From Bosea sp. (in: a-proteobacteria) (GTDB lineage: Bacteria; Pseudomonadota; Alphaproteobacteria; Rhizobiales; Beijerinckiaceae): 64,000 nt of DNA. Both the position numbers and the translations under genes were made by a program. The stretch covers positions 1,602,698-1,666,697 of the forward strand of contig JAAVVV010000001.1 in the NCBI GenBank assembly GCA_023910605.1, read 5' to 3'. The notes beneath the pieces were generated by a model that searched no databases, was not told the DNA's origin, and worked only from the letters and a program-made list of their open reading frames with translations. Shown one piece after another: positions 27,836 to 36,554 of this stretch (positions within the stretch are counted from its first letter, which is position 1; every line of letters begins with the position of its first letter).

Positions 27836-28047
27836 TCGCCGCAGGTGGCCCATCGCGCGCTGGAAAGGCGCCGGCCTTCCCTTGGGCCGATGCGCTGGCG
27901 CTCGGCCTTGGCCACCTGCGGCTGCCCCCTGACACATTCTGGTCCCTGACCCCGCGCGAACTCGCCCTGATGGCGGGCGCAGGCCAGATCCGCCCTGCAC
28001 CGCTCGATCGGGCCAGCCTGGAGGACCTGATCCGCCGGCATGGCTGA
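27832..28047 (+). CDS. Phage tail assembly chaperone (GTA g10.1)
   Basis: 71-aa protein with FPWADALALGLGHLRLPPDT and FWSLTPRELALMAGAG, the signature of the short rcc01693-type GTA tail chaperone. The TTG start at 27832 overlaps the gp10 stop. Works with the tape-measure protein during tail assembly. Confidence 0.85.
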   Translation: MIAAGGPSRAGKAPAFPWADALALGLGHLRLPPDTFWSLTPRELALMAGAGQIRPAPLDRASLEDLIRRHG

Positions 28048-28098
28048 TCGCCGCCCCCTTCGCCCGCCATCCACCGCAACCTTGACAGGACATGCCCC

Positions 28099-28704
28099 AT
28101 GACCCCTGACGACGCCCCGGCCGCAGAGGATGCAACCCAGCCGCTCCTTGTGCAGGCCAATCTGCTGCGTGAACTGCGCGTGAGCGCCACCACCCTGGGC
28201 AACACCCTGTCCAGCGCCTTCGCCAGGGGCGCGACGGAGGGGCGGCGCTTCGAGGATGTGCTGCGCAGCATCGGTCTGCGCCTGTCGCAGTCGCTCCTCA
28301 AATCCGCCTTCAAGCCGCTCGAACAGGGCGTCTCCGGCCTGCTGTCCGAGGGCTTGCAGTCGGTTCCAGGCGGGCTCGGCGGCTCTGGTGGCGGCGTCGG
28401 CCCGCCCATGCAGCTCATGGGTTCGGTCAGGCCCTTCGCCAATGGCGGGGTGATCGGCCAGCCTACCTATTTCGGAATGGGCCGCAATCTGGGGCTGATG
28501 GGCGAGGCGGGCGCCGAGGCCATCCTGCCCCTGTCGCGCGGCCCCGACGGCAAGCTCGGCGTCAGCGCCGCGGGGCAGGGCGCAGCGCCGGCCAGCATCA
28601 CCGTGAACATCGCCGCCGCCGATCTCGAAAGCTTCCGCCGCTCGGAAGGCCAGATTTCCGCCGCCATGGCCCGCGCCGTCTCGCGCGGCCGCCGCACGCT
28701 CTGA
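28099..28704 (+). CDS. Short phage tail tape-measure protein (GTA g11)
   Basis: 201 aa, short as is usual for GTAs with small tails. The central NTLSSAFARGATEGRRFEDV helix and the motif FANGGVIGQPTYFGMGRNLG followed by LMGEAGAEAILPLSRGPDGK are characteristic of tape-measure C-termini. Sits between the tail chaperone and the DUF2460 gene. Confidence 0.9.
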   Translation: MTPDDAPAAEDATQPLLVQANLLRELRVSATTLGNTLSSAFARGATEGRRFEDVLRSIGLRLSQSLLKSAFKPLEQGVSGLLSEGLQSVPGGLGGSGGGVGPPMQLMGSVRPFANGGVIGQPTYFGMGRNLGLMGEAGAEAILPLSRGPDGKLGVSAAGQGAAPASITVNIAAADLESFRRSEGQISAAMARAVSRGRRTL

Positions 28705-28716
28705 CAAGGGGGCTTC

Positions 28717-29355
28717 ATGAGCTTCGCTGATTTTCACGAGGTGCGTTTTCCGATCGAGATATCCCGCGGCGCGCGGGGTGGGCCGGCGCGTCGCACCGAC
28801 ATCGTCACGCTTGCCTCGGGCCGCGAGCATCGCAATGCGCGCTGGCAGCATTCGCGGCGGCGCTTCGATGCGGGCTACGGCGTGAGGACGCTTGCCGCCC
28901 TGGCGGAGGTCGTCGCCTTCTTCGAGGAGCGGCGCGGGCGCCTCATCGGCTTCCGCTGGCGCGATCCGCTCGACTGGACCAGCGCTCCAGGCAATGCGCC
29001 GCCGACGGCGCTCGATCAGCCGATCGGGCAGGGCGATGGCGTCCGCACCGCATTCCAGCTGGTCAAGCGCTATGGCGGGGCCCATGCGCCCTATGAGCGC
29101 CCCATCGTGAAGCCCGTGGCCGGTACGGTGCGGCTTGCCGTCGGAGATGCGCCGCTTGCGTCCTCGGCCTTTGCGGTCGATGCCGCGAGCGGCGTCGTCA
29201 CGCTTGCGGCGCCGCCGCCGGCCGGCGCGGCGTTGCTCGCCGGCTTCGAGTTCGACGTGCCGGTGCGCTTCGACATTGATGAGCTCGATGTGGAGCTCAG
29301 CGCGTTCGACGCGGGCGCCATCCCCAGCATTCCTCTGGTCGAACTGGTGCTCTGA
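28717..29355 (+). CDS. DUF2460 distal tail protein (GTA g12)
   Basis: 212 aa. Begins SFADFHEVRFPIEISRGARG, with ASGREHRNARWQHSRRRFDA, RRGRLIGFRWRDPLDW and a C-terminal Ig-like part ending DAGAIPSIPLVELVL. DUF2460 proteins form the distal tail ring in RcGTA-type particles. Two bases separate it from the next gene. Confidence 0.93.
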   Translation: MSFADFHEVRFPIEISRGARGGPARRTDIVTLASGREHRNARWQHSRRRFDAGYGVRTLAALAEVVAFFEERRGRLIGFRWRDPLDWTSAPGNAPPTALDQPIGQGDGVRTAFQLVKRYGGAHAPYERPIVKPVAGTVRLAVGDAPLASSAFAVDAASGVVTLAAPPPAGAALLAGFEFDVPVRFDIDELDVELSAFDAGAIPSIPLVELVL

Positions 29356-29357
29356 CC

Positions 29358-30241
29358 ATGCGCGCCGTCCATCCCGGCCTTGCCGCCCATCTCGCGGGCG
29401 CCGTCACCACGCTCGCCCGCTGCTGGACCCTCAACCGCGCCGACGGCGTGGTGATGGGCTTCACCGATCACGACCGCGATCTCGTCATTGATGGCGTGGT
29501 CCACAAGGCCCGATCCGGCCTCGAAGCCAGCGAGGCGCAGAGCGAACTGGGCTTTGCGGTTGCCAGCCTCGATGTGGCCGGCGTGCTTCATTCAGCCGGC
29601 ATCACCGAGGCCGACATCTCGCGCGGGCTTTATGACGATGCCGAGGTCGCCATTCACATCGTGGACTGGAGCGAGCCGGCGACCGGCAGCGGCTCGACGT
29701 CCTGACGATCGGCGAGATCACCCGCGGCGACACGGGCTTCACCGCCGAGTTGCGGGGCGCGGGCCACCGCCATGACGAGGAGCGCGGCCGGCTCTACGCC
29801 ATGCGCTGCGGCGCCGATCTGGGAGATGCGCGCTGCACGGTGGCGGTCGATCCCCTTGCCGCGACCATCGCCGCCACCGATGGCCGCGGCTGGATCGCTG
29901 TCGCAGGCCTCGCGGCGGTTCCGGCCGGCCGCTTCACCGGCGGACGGCTCGCCGTGCTCGGCGGCGCGAATGCCGGCCACGCCGTCGAGATCAGGCGGCA
30001 TCACCTTGACGACGGGCTCCACCGCATCGAGCTCTGGCTCGACGCGCCGCGCCCGATGGCAATCGGCGATGCGGTCAGCCTTTCGCCGGGCTGCGACAAG
30101 AGCTTCGCCACATGCCGCGATCGCTTCGGCAACAGCGTCAACTTCCAGGGCTTTCCGCACATTCCGGGCAGCGACTTCCTGTTTCAGGTGGCCACCGAGG
30201 ATGGCGGGCAGGCCTTCGATGGCGGGAGCCTCTTCCGGTGA
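29358..30241 (+). pseudogene. DUF2163 tail hub protein (GTA g13), frameshifted
   Basis: Frame 1 encodes MRAVHPGLAAHLAGAVTTLA to HIVDWSEPATGSGSTS and stops at 29705. The protein plainly continues in another frame from 29690 (RLDVLTIGEITRGDTGFTAE then LRGAGHRHDEERGRLYAMRC) to the stop at 30241, including FGNSVNFQGFPHIPGSDFLF. Restoring one base within 29685-29690 (GGCAGC) would give EPATGQRLDVL, the expected family sequence. So there is a one-base deletion, unless it is an assembly error or programmed frameshift. The intact product would be about 294 aa and is an essential tail hub in RcGTA-type particles. Confidence 0.88.
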
Positions 30242-30702
30242 GGGGCCGCAAGGACATCGTGGCCGCGGCGCGTGGCTGGATCGGCACGCCCTACAGCCAC
30301 CAGGCATCGCTGCGCGGCGTCGGCTGCGATTGCCTCGGGCTTTTGCGTGGCGTCTGGCGCGAGCGCTATGGTTCCGAGCCCGAAGACCTGCCGCCTTACG
30401 CGCCGGATTGGGCAGAGAGCCTGCCCGCAGAGGACGCTTTGGCGGGGACGGGGCGGGCAGAGCCGCTGCTCGCTGCTGCGGCGCGTCACCTCCTGCGGGT
30501 GGAGATCGAGCAGCTTATGCCCGGCGACGTGCTCGCCTTTCGCTGGCGCGCCTACCTGCCGGCCAAGCACCTCGCCATCCTGAGCGCCCCGGGACTGATG
30601 ATCCACGCCCATGACGGCGCGTCGGTCTGCGAGGCGCCCTTCGGCCCCTGGTGGCAACGGCACCTCGCAGCAGCCTTCCGCTTTCCGGAGATCACGCCAT
30701 GA
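30238..30702 (+). CDS. NlpC/P60-family cell-wall peptidase (GTA g14)
   Basis: 154-aa peptidoglycan peptidase carried on the tail tip. Catalytic Cys in GVGCDCLGLLRGVWRERYG and His in LPAKHLAILSAPG; the N-terminus is VAAARGWIGTPYSHQASLRG. GTG start at 30238 overlaps the DUF2163 stop, and its stop overlaps the following ATG. Helps DNA entry across the recipient wall. Confidence 0.93.
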   Translation: MRGRKDIVAAARGWIGTPYSHQASLRGVGCDCLGLLRGVWRERYGSEPEDLPPYAPDWAESLPAEDALAGTGRAEPLLAAAARHLLRVEIEQLMPGDVLAFRWRAYLPAKHLAILSAPGLMIHAHDGASVCEAPFGPWWQRHLAAAFRFPEITP

Positions 30703-33700
30703 CCACGCTCGTGTTGCAGGCCGCCGGCTCGGCCATCGGCTCCTATTTCGGCGGGCCCATCGGCGGCATGATCGGCCGGGCCGCCGGCGCCGTGGCCGGG
30801 GCCGCCATCGACAATGCGCTGTTCGCCGGCAAGCCCAGGCTCGTCGAAGGCCCAAGGCTGCGCGAGATGGACGGGCTCAGCGCCAGCGAGGGCGGCCCGA
30901 TCCAGCGCCTTTATGGCCGTGCGCGGATTGGTGGCCAGCTGATCTGGGCCACGCGCTTCGAGGAACAGGTCGTCACCGCCACGCGCAAGGCCTCGGGCGG
31001 CAAGAGCCTGTCCGGCCAGCGGCAGCGCGAAACCAGCTTCAGCTATTTCGCCAACCTCGCGATCGGCCTGTGCGACGGGCCGATCAGCTTCGTGCGGCGC
31101 GTCTGGGCTGATGGCCGCGAGGTCGATCTCACCCGGCTGACCATGCGCGTCTATCGAGGCGATGGCGTCCAGCAGCCCGACGCGCTGATTCTCGCCAAGG
31201 AAGGCGCTGGCAACGCGCCGGCCTATCGCGGCACGGCCTATGTCGTGTTCGAGCGGCTCCCGCTCGCGGATTATGGCAACCGCGTGCCGCAGTTCTCCTT
31301 CGAGGTGGTGCGCGCGCTGCCGGGCGCGGGGGATCTCATCCGCTCCGTGAATCTCATCCCCGGCTCCAGCGAGTTCGCCTATCAGGTGGGCCGCGTGACA
31401 AGGCCTCTCGGCCTCGGCGGCTCCCAGCCCGAGAACCGCCATCAACTGGCTGCCGACAGCGATGTCATGGCTTCGCTCGACCAGCTTCAGGCCCTGTGCC
31501 CGAACCTGACGGGAGTGCAGGTGATCATCAGCTGGTTCGGCGACGACCTGCGCGTCGGCTCCTGCACTGTGGCGCCGCGCATCGACAATGCCGTCAAGAC
31601 GACAACCGGCGCCACCTGGCGCGTGGCGGGGCAGACCCGCGCCAGCGCCCGGCTCGTCACGCAGGTGGAGGGGCGCGCGGCCTATGGCGGCACGCCGAGT
31701 GACGAAAGCGTGCTCTCGCTGATCGCCGAGCTCAAGCGCAGGGGCCTCAAGGTCACGCTCTATCCCTTCATCATGATGGATGTCGGACCCGGAAACGCGC
31801 TGCCTGCGCCGGGTGGCGCGGCATCGCAACCCGCCTTTCCCTGGCGCGGGCGCATCACCTGCGCGCCTGCGCCGGGGCTGGCGGGCTCGCCCGACGGCAC
31901 GGCGGCCGCAACGGCGCAGCTTGCAGCCTTTGTCGGCACGGTCGGGCCGTCCGACCTCTCCGTGCTCAACGGGGCCATCGCCTGCGCCCGGCCCGACGAG
32001 TGGAGCTTCCGCCGCCATATCCTGCACTATGCGCGCCTTGCGGGGCAGGCCGGCGGGGTGGATGGCTTCGTCATCGGCTCGGAGATGGTGGGGCTCAGCC
32101 GCGTCAGGTCTGGTGCCGGCGCCTATCCCTTCGTGTCCGCCCTCATGGCGATCGCCGCCGATGCGCGGACCATGCTCGGCCCCGCCACGCGCATCACCTA
32201 TGCGGCGGACTGGACCGAGTATGGCGCCCATGTGCGCGATGGCGGCCAGGAGGTGCGTTTTCCGCTCGATCCGCTCTGGGCCTCGAGCGCCATCAGCGCG
32301 GTGGGGATCGACTACTATCCGCCGGTCACGGACTGGCGCGATGGCCCCGATCATCTGGATGCCGGCTCCGCCCGGTCGGTGCATGACCTTGACCATCTCG
32401 CCGCGCGGCAGCGCTCGGGTGAGGCCTTCGACTGGTTCTATGCCGATGGCGCCGCCCGCGCCGCGCAGCTCCGCACGCCGATCACCGACGGCGCTCATGG
32501 CAAGCCCTGGGTGTTCCGGCCCAAGGATCTGGCCGGCTGGTGGCTGAGCCCGCACCGCGAGCGGGTCGGCGGCGTGGAGCTGGCGGGGGCAACGCCTTGG
32601 GTTCCCGGCTCCAAGCCGATCTGGCTCACGGAAATCGGCTGTCCGGCCGTGGACAAGGGCGCGAATGCGCCGAACGTCTTTCCCGATCCGCGCTCCTCGG
32701 AGGGCGCGGTTCCCTTCTTCTCGACCGGGGAGCGCGACGACCTGATGCAGCTGCGGGCGCTTGCGGCGCAGATCGCGGCACTCACCCCCGGCTCGGCCAT
32801 GTTCGATCCTCAGGCCAATCCGCTGTCTGCGAACAAAGCGTCGCGGATGATCGATCCCGCCGACATCGCCGTCTGGGCCTGGGATGCGCGGCCGTTTCCT
32901 GCCTTCCCCATGCTTGGGGAGGTGTGGAGCGATGGCGGAAACTGGCGCACCGGGCACTGGCTCAATGGCCGGCTGGAGGCAGCCCCGCTTGATGCGCTGA
33001 TCGCTGCGATCCTCGCCGATTTCGGCCTCGAACCTGCTGCCAGGCTGGAGATGGATCACATCGTCGAGGGCTATGTCGTCGATCGCCCCATGGCGGCGCG
33101 GGAGGCGATCGAGCCGCTGGCGCGGCTTTTCGGGCTCGATGCCGCCTTCAGCGAAGGCCGGCTTGTCATCCGGGGGCGCGGCGGCCGCAATCCCATCATG
33201 GTCACTCCGCAGGCTCTGGTCCCGGATAAGGAAGGCCGGCCCTTCATCCTGCGCCGCGCGCAGGAGTCGGAGCTGCCACGCGAGCTGCGCGTCGGGTTCA
33301 TTGACGGCGCCTGGGAGTACCGGCGCGCGACGAGCCGCTCGCGCCGGCTGGCGGGAGCGGCTCGTCGCGAGCTGTCCATCGAGGCGGCGATCGTCACGGC
33401 GCGGCCCGAGGCGGACCGGCTGGCCGAGATGCGGCTGAGGGAGGCCTGGGTCGGGCGCGAAACCCTGAGCCTTTCGCTCTCGCCGCGCGAGCTGCGCCTT
33501 GAGCCCGGCGACATGATCTCGCTTTCAGTTGATGGCGCGCAGCGCCTGTTCCACATCGTCGAGATCGCCGATGGGGCGGTGCGGCGCGTCACCGCGCTGA
33601 GCGCCGAGCGCTCGCCTGCGCCGCCTGTTGCCCCGCCGGCCGAGCCCCCACGCCGCATCGCAGCGCCGGCCCTGCCGGGCAAGCCCTTCGCCGTGGTGCT

Positions 33701-34610
33701 CGAACTCACTGCCATTCGTGAGCCGCCGGTGCTGCAATACATGGCCGCCCATGCCGCGCCCTGGCCGGGTGGGCTCGACCTGCTGCGCTCTGCCGATGGC
33801 GTGAGCTTCGCCACGGTCGGGCGCATCTCCCGCCCGGCGCTGATGGGACGGCTCGTTGCGCCGCTCCCGCCTGGCCTGTTCTGGCGCTGGGACCTGACGG
33901 CATCCTGCGAGGTCGAGATCGAGGCTGGACAACTTCAGTCCGTCTCCGATCGCGCTGCGCTGGCCGGCGCCAACAGCTTCGCGGTTCAGGGCGCCGATGG
34001 CCGATGGGAGGTTCTGGCGGCGGCCTCGGTCACACTGGTCGGCCCGCGGCGCTATCGCCTCGCCCGGCTGCTGCGTGGTCTTGGCGGCACGGAGGACGTC
34101 GCGCGGACGTCCGCACCGGCCGGCGCACTGCTGGTCGCGCTCGACGAGGCGCTGGTTCCGCTGGTGAGCGGGCTTGGCGATCTCGGCCGCGCCCTGCGCC
34201 ACAGGCTCGTGCCAGCCGGGCTCGATGCCGCCGATCCGGCCGTGCTGGAGCTTGAGACCGTTGCCACCGGCCATGCCCTGCGCCCACTCTCGCCCGTGCA
34301 TCTGAGGGCGCGCCGTACGGCGTCGGGCATCCTCATCGGCTGGACGCGCCGCACCCGGCTCGACGGCGACAACTGGGAGCTGGCCGAAGTCCCGCTCGGC
34401 GAGAGCTCCGAGCGCTACGACGTCACCATCCATGGCGGTGGTGTGCCGCTGCGGCGTCTCACCTGCAGCGCGCCGCAAGCGCTCTATGAAGCCGGTTGGG
34501 AAACGGCCGATTTCGGAGCGCCCCAGGCCACGCTCGACATTGCGGTCGCGCAGCTCAGCGAGGCTGTTGGCCTGGGCCATGTCCGGCGCAGCCTCGTCGT
34601 CGTGGCGTGA
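30699..34610 (+). CDS. GTA TIM-barrel baseplate multidomain protein (g15, megatron)
   Basis: 1303 aa, the largest tail protein. The N-terminus has Gly-rich hydrophobic stretches (AAGSAIGSYFGGPIGGMIGR). The glycoside-hydrolase-like TIM barrel spans about residues 430-750 (VDGFVIGSEMVGLSRVRSGA; ISAVGIDYYPPVTDWRDGPD; PIWLTEIGCPAVDKG), followed by the phage tail-3 type domain (GYVVDRPMAAREAIEPLARL) and a C-terminal beta-rich region. Architecture matches RcGTA g15. Starts ATGA-coupled to the P60 gene. Confidence 0.95.
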   Translation: MTTLVLQAAGSAIGSYFGGPIGGMIGRAAGAVAGAAIDNALFAGKPRLVEGPRLREMDGLSASEGGPIQRLYGRARIGGQLIWATRFEEQVVTATRKASGGKSLSGQRQRETSFSYFANLAIGLCDGPISFVRRVWADGREVDLTRLTMRVYRGDGVQQPDALILAKEGAGNAPAYRGTAYVVFERLPLADYGNRVPQFSFEVVRALPGAGDLIRSVNLIPGSSEFAYQVGRVTRPLGLGGSQPENRHQLAADSDVMASLDQLQALCPNLTGVQVIISWFGDDLRVGSCTVAPRIDNAVKTTTGATWRVAGQTRASARLVTQVEGRAAYGGTPSDESVLSLIAELKRRGLKVTLYPFIMMDVGPGNALPAPGGAASQPAFPWRGRITCAPAPGLAGSPDGTAAATAQLAAFVGTVGPSDLSVLNGAIACARPDEWSFRRHILHYARLAGQAGGVDGFVIGSEMVGLSRVRSGAGAYPFVSALMAIAADARTMLGPATRITYAADWTEYGAHVRDGGQEVRFPLDPLWASSAISAVGIDYYPPVTDWRDGPDHLDAGSARSVHDLDHLAARQRSGEAFDWFYADGAARAAQLRTPITDGAHGKPWVFRPKDLAGWWLSPHRERVGGVELAGATPWVPGSKPIWLTEIGCPAVDKGANAPNVFPDPRSSEGAVPFFSTGERDDLMQLRALAAQIAALTPGSAMFDPQANPLSANKASRMIDPADIAVWAWDARPFPAFPMLGEVWSDGGNWRTGHWLNGRLEAAPLDALIAAILADFGLEPAARLEMDHIVEGYVVDRPMAAREAIEPLARLFGLDAAFSEGRLVIRGRGGRNPIMVTPQALVPDKEGRPFILRRAQESELPRELRVGFIDGAWEYRRATSRSRRLAGAARRELSIEAAIVTARPEADRLAEMRLREAWVGRETLSLSLSPRELRLEPGDMISLSVDGAQRLFHIVEIADGAVRRVTALSAERSPAPPVAPPAEPPRRIAAPALPGKPFAVVLELTAIREPPVLQYMAAHAAPWPGGLDLLRSADGVSFATVGRISRPALMGRLVAPLPPGLFWRWDLTASCEVEIEAGQLQSVSDRAALAGANSFAVQGADGRWEVLAAASVTLVGPRRYRLARLLRGLGGTEDVARTSAPAGALLVALDEALVPLVSGLGDLGRALRHRLVPAGLDAADPAVLELETVATGHALRPLSPVHLRARRTASGILIGWTRRTRLDGDNWELAEVPLGESSERYDVTIHGGGVPLRRLTCSAPQALYEAGWETADFGAPQATLDIAVAQLSEAVGLGHVRRSLVVVA

Positions 34611-34647
34611 GCCGCTGCATGATCCGCAAACCGCAACAGGAGGCCCC

Positions 34648-35421
34648 ATGGCGCGCGAAACCTATCCGCAGGCACTGAGCCTGATCTTCCGGCATGAAGG
34701 CGGCTATGCCGATCACCCGCTCGATCCGGGCGGCGCGACCAATATGGGCATCACCCGCGCCACGCTGGCGCAGCATCGCGGCCGGCCTGTTTCGAAAGCG
34801 GAGCTGATGGCGCTCGATCGTGCCGAGGCCGGTCGGATCTATCGCGCCCGCTACTGGGACGCGATCAACGCCGACAGGCTCCCAGGTGGACTCGATCTCG
34901 CCATCTTCGACGCTGCCGTCAATTCAGGCCCCGGCCGCGCCGCCCGCTGGCTGCAGCGCGAGCTCTTGGTCCGGGAAGATGGCGTGATCGGCCCGGTGAC
35001 GCTCGCCGCAGCCCGCGCGCGGCCGGTCGCCGGGCTGATCCGCGCCTATTCGAGCCGGCGCCTGGGCTTCCTCGAGCGTCTGCCGACCTGGACCGCCTTC
35101 GGCCGTGGCTGGCGACGCCGCGTGACCGAAACCGAAGCCGCCGCCCTGGCCCTGGCCGGACAAGGCGCGGCGGACATGCCTCCTCTCCGGCCGAAGGACG
35201 AAACGCCCATGACCGACACGAAAAACCTCATGGCCTCGCGCACGCTGTGGTCCAACCTCATCGGCCTTGGCGCCATCATGCTGTCCCTTGCAGGGGGGCA
35301 CACCAGCGCGGCGGACACGGCCCGCCTTGCCGAGGCGGTGCCGCAGGTGGTGGCGGGCCTCAGCTTCATCGCCTCCACCATCTTCCGCATTGGCGCGACC
35401 AAGCGCATCGCGAGCATGTGA
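34648..35421 (+). CDS. GH108 N-acetylmuramidase (endolysin-like) with hydrophobic C-terminus
   Basis: Lysozyme-like hydrolase. The N-terminal catalytic segment IFRHEGGYADHPLDPGGATN (Glu in the RHEGGY motif) and MGITRATLAQHRG identify the GH108/ZliS family; DLAIFDAAVNSGPGRAARWL and EDGVIGPVTLAAARAR belong to the peptidoglycan-binding C-lobe. An extra C-terminal tail after about residue 185 has two hydrophobic segments (LWSNLIGLGAIMLSLAGG; VVAGLSFIASTIFRIGA), suggesting a fused holin-like anchor. It has AGGAGG upstream and is placed at the end of the GTA cluster, fitting a lysis role in particle release. Confidence 0.9.
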   Translation: MARETYPQALSLIFRHEGGYADHPLDPGGATNMGITRATLAQHRGRPVSKAELMALDRAEAGRIYRARYWDAINADRLPGGLDLAIFDAAVNSGPGRAARWLQRELLVREDGVIGPVTLAAARARPVAGLIRAYSSRRLGFLERLPTWTAFGRGWRRRVTETEAAALALAGQGAADMPPLRPKDETPMTDTKNLMASRTLWSNLIGLGAIMLSLAGGHTSAADTARLAEAVPQVVAGLSFIASTIFRIGATKRIASM

Positions 35422-35496
35422 ACGTCGGCGGCGTGCCATTGCGGTGGCCGCCGCCTATTCATGATGAGTTCAGGCGTTCAACCCTAGTCGTCTCGC

Positions 35497-35805
35497 ATGC
35501 ATCCGTTCCACCTCACATGTGCCGTCTCGGTCGCGCTCGCCGCAAGCGCGGCTGCGCCCTTGCGGGCGCAGAATGCCTGCCTGACAGGCGAGGAACTGCG
35601 CGCGGCCGTCAACGCCGGCCATGCCGTGCCAGCCATCGAGGCGACGCGCGCCGCGCGCGGCGCCCAGGCCGGCGAGGTGGTGCGCGTCCGGCTCTGCCAC
35701 CAGGATGAGCGGCTGGTCTACCGCGTCACCCTGCTACAGCGCGACGGCCGCGTCGGCCACGTGACGGTTGACGGCAGCTCGGGCAAGGTCGCAGAGGTGC
35801 GCTGA
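35497..35805 (+). CDS. Secreted PepSY-domain protein
   Basis: 102 aa with a signal peptide (AVSVALAASAAAPLRAQ) and a single PepSY-like domain (LVYRVTLLQRDGRVGHVTVD then GSSGKVAEVR). One conserved-looking Cys pair (NACLTG, RLCHQ) in the periplasmic part. It lies 26 bp before the FeuP/FeuQ-like pair; PepSY proteins beside two-component systems often modulate the sensor or periplasmic proteases. The placement suggests an accessory to that system. Confidence 0.8.
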   Translation: MHPFHLTCAVSVALAASAAAPLRAQNACLTGEELRAAVNAGHAVPAIEATRAARGAQAGEVVRVRLCHQDERLVYRVTLLQRDGRVGHVTVDGSSGKVAEVR

Positions 35806-35831
35806 CGCGCATTGTCCGCGCGTGGGAGGGG

Positions 35832-36506
35832 ATGGCCGTGCGACTTCTCGTGGTCGAGGATGACAAGGATCTCAACAGGCAGGTCGTGACGGCGCTGGAG
35901 CAGGCCGGTTACGCCGTCGATCGCGCCTTCGATGGCGAGGATGGCGGCTATCTGGGCGAGACCGAGCCTTACGACGCCGTGGTGCTGGACCTCGGCCTGC
36001 CCATGGTCGATGGCGTGAGCGTGCTGCAGCAGTGGCGCCGCGCCGGCAAGACGATGCCGGTGCTGATCCTCACCGCCCGCGACCGATGGAGCGACAAGGT
36101 CGCCGCCTTCGATGCCGGCGCGGATGATTACGTGGTCAAGCCCTTCCATGTGGAGGAGTTGCTGGCGCGTCTGCGGGCGCTGCTGCGCCGCGCGGCCGGC
36201 CACGCCACAAGCGAGATCGTCTGCGGTCCGGTCCGCGTGGACACCCGCGCCAGCCGTGTCCTGGTCGATGGCCAGCCGGTGAAGCTCACCTCCCATGAAT
36301 ACCGGCTGCTGGCCTACCTGATGCATCATCAGGGCCGCGTGGTGTCGCGCGGCGAGCTGGTCGAGCATCTCTACGATCAGGATTTCGACCGCGACTCCAA
36401 CACGATCGAGGTTTTCGTCGGCCGCCTGCGCAAGAAGCTCGGCGTCGATGTCATCCAGACCATTCGTGGCCTCGGCTATGTGCTCGCGGCTCCCGGCACG
36501 CGCTGA
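35832..36506 (+). CDS. OmpR-family response regulator, FeuP-like
   Basis: Receiver domain with acidic pocket VVEDDKDLN, phospho-acceptor Asp in VVLDLGLPMVDG and Lys in DYVVKPFHVEELLARLRALL; winged-helix DNA-binding domain with KLTSHEYRLLAYLMHHQGRV and FVGRLRKKLGVDVIQTIRGL. 224 aa, typical. Followed by its sensor kinase and cycHJKL genes; this order matches feuPQ-cycHJKL in rhizobia, where FeuPQ controls envelope and osmo/iron-related functions. The name rests on synteny. Confidence 0.93.
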   Translation: MAVRLLVVEDDKDLNRQVVTALEQAGYAVDRAFDGEDGGYLGETEPYDAVVLDLGLPMVDGVSVLQQWRRAGKTMPVLILTARDRWSDKVAAFDAGADDYVVKPFHVEELLARLRALLRRAAGHATSEIVCGPVRVDTRASRVLVDGQPVKLTSHEYRLLAYLMHHQGRVVSRGELVEHLYDQDFDRDSNTIEVFVGRLRKKLGVDVIQTIRGLGYVLAAPGTR

Positions 36507-36554
36507 GCGGCCCCGTGCGGGGCAGGCCGGCGGCTGGCGTGAGGGATCGTGACG

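Noticed and set aside
30552..33059. Long minus-strand frame (835 codons) under the baseplate gene
   Set aside because: Antisense shadow of the TIM-barrel protein; low-complexity translation and no plausible start context.
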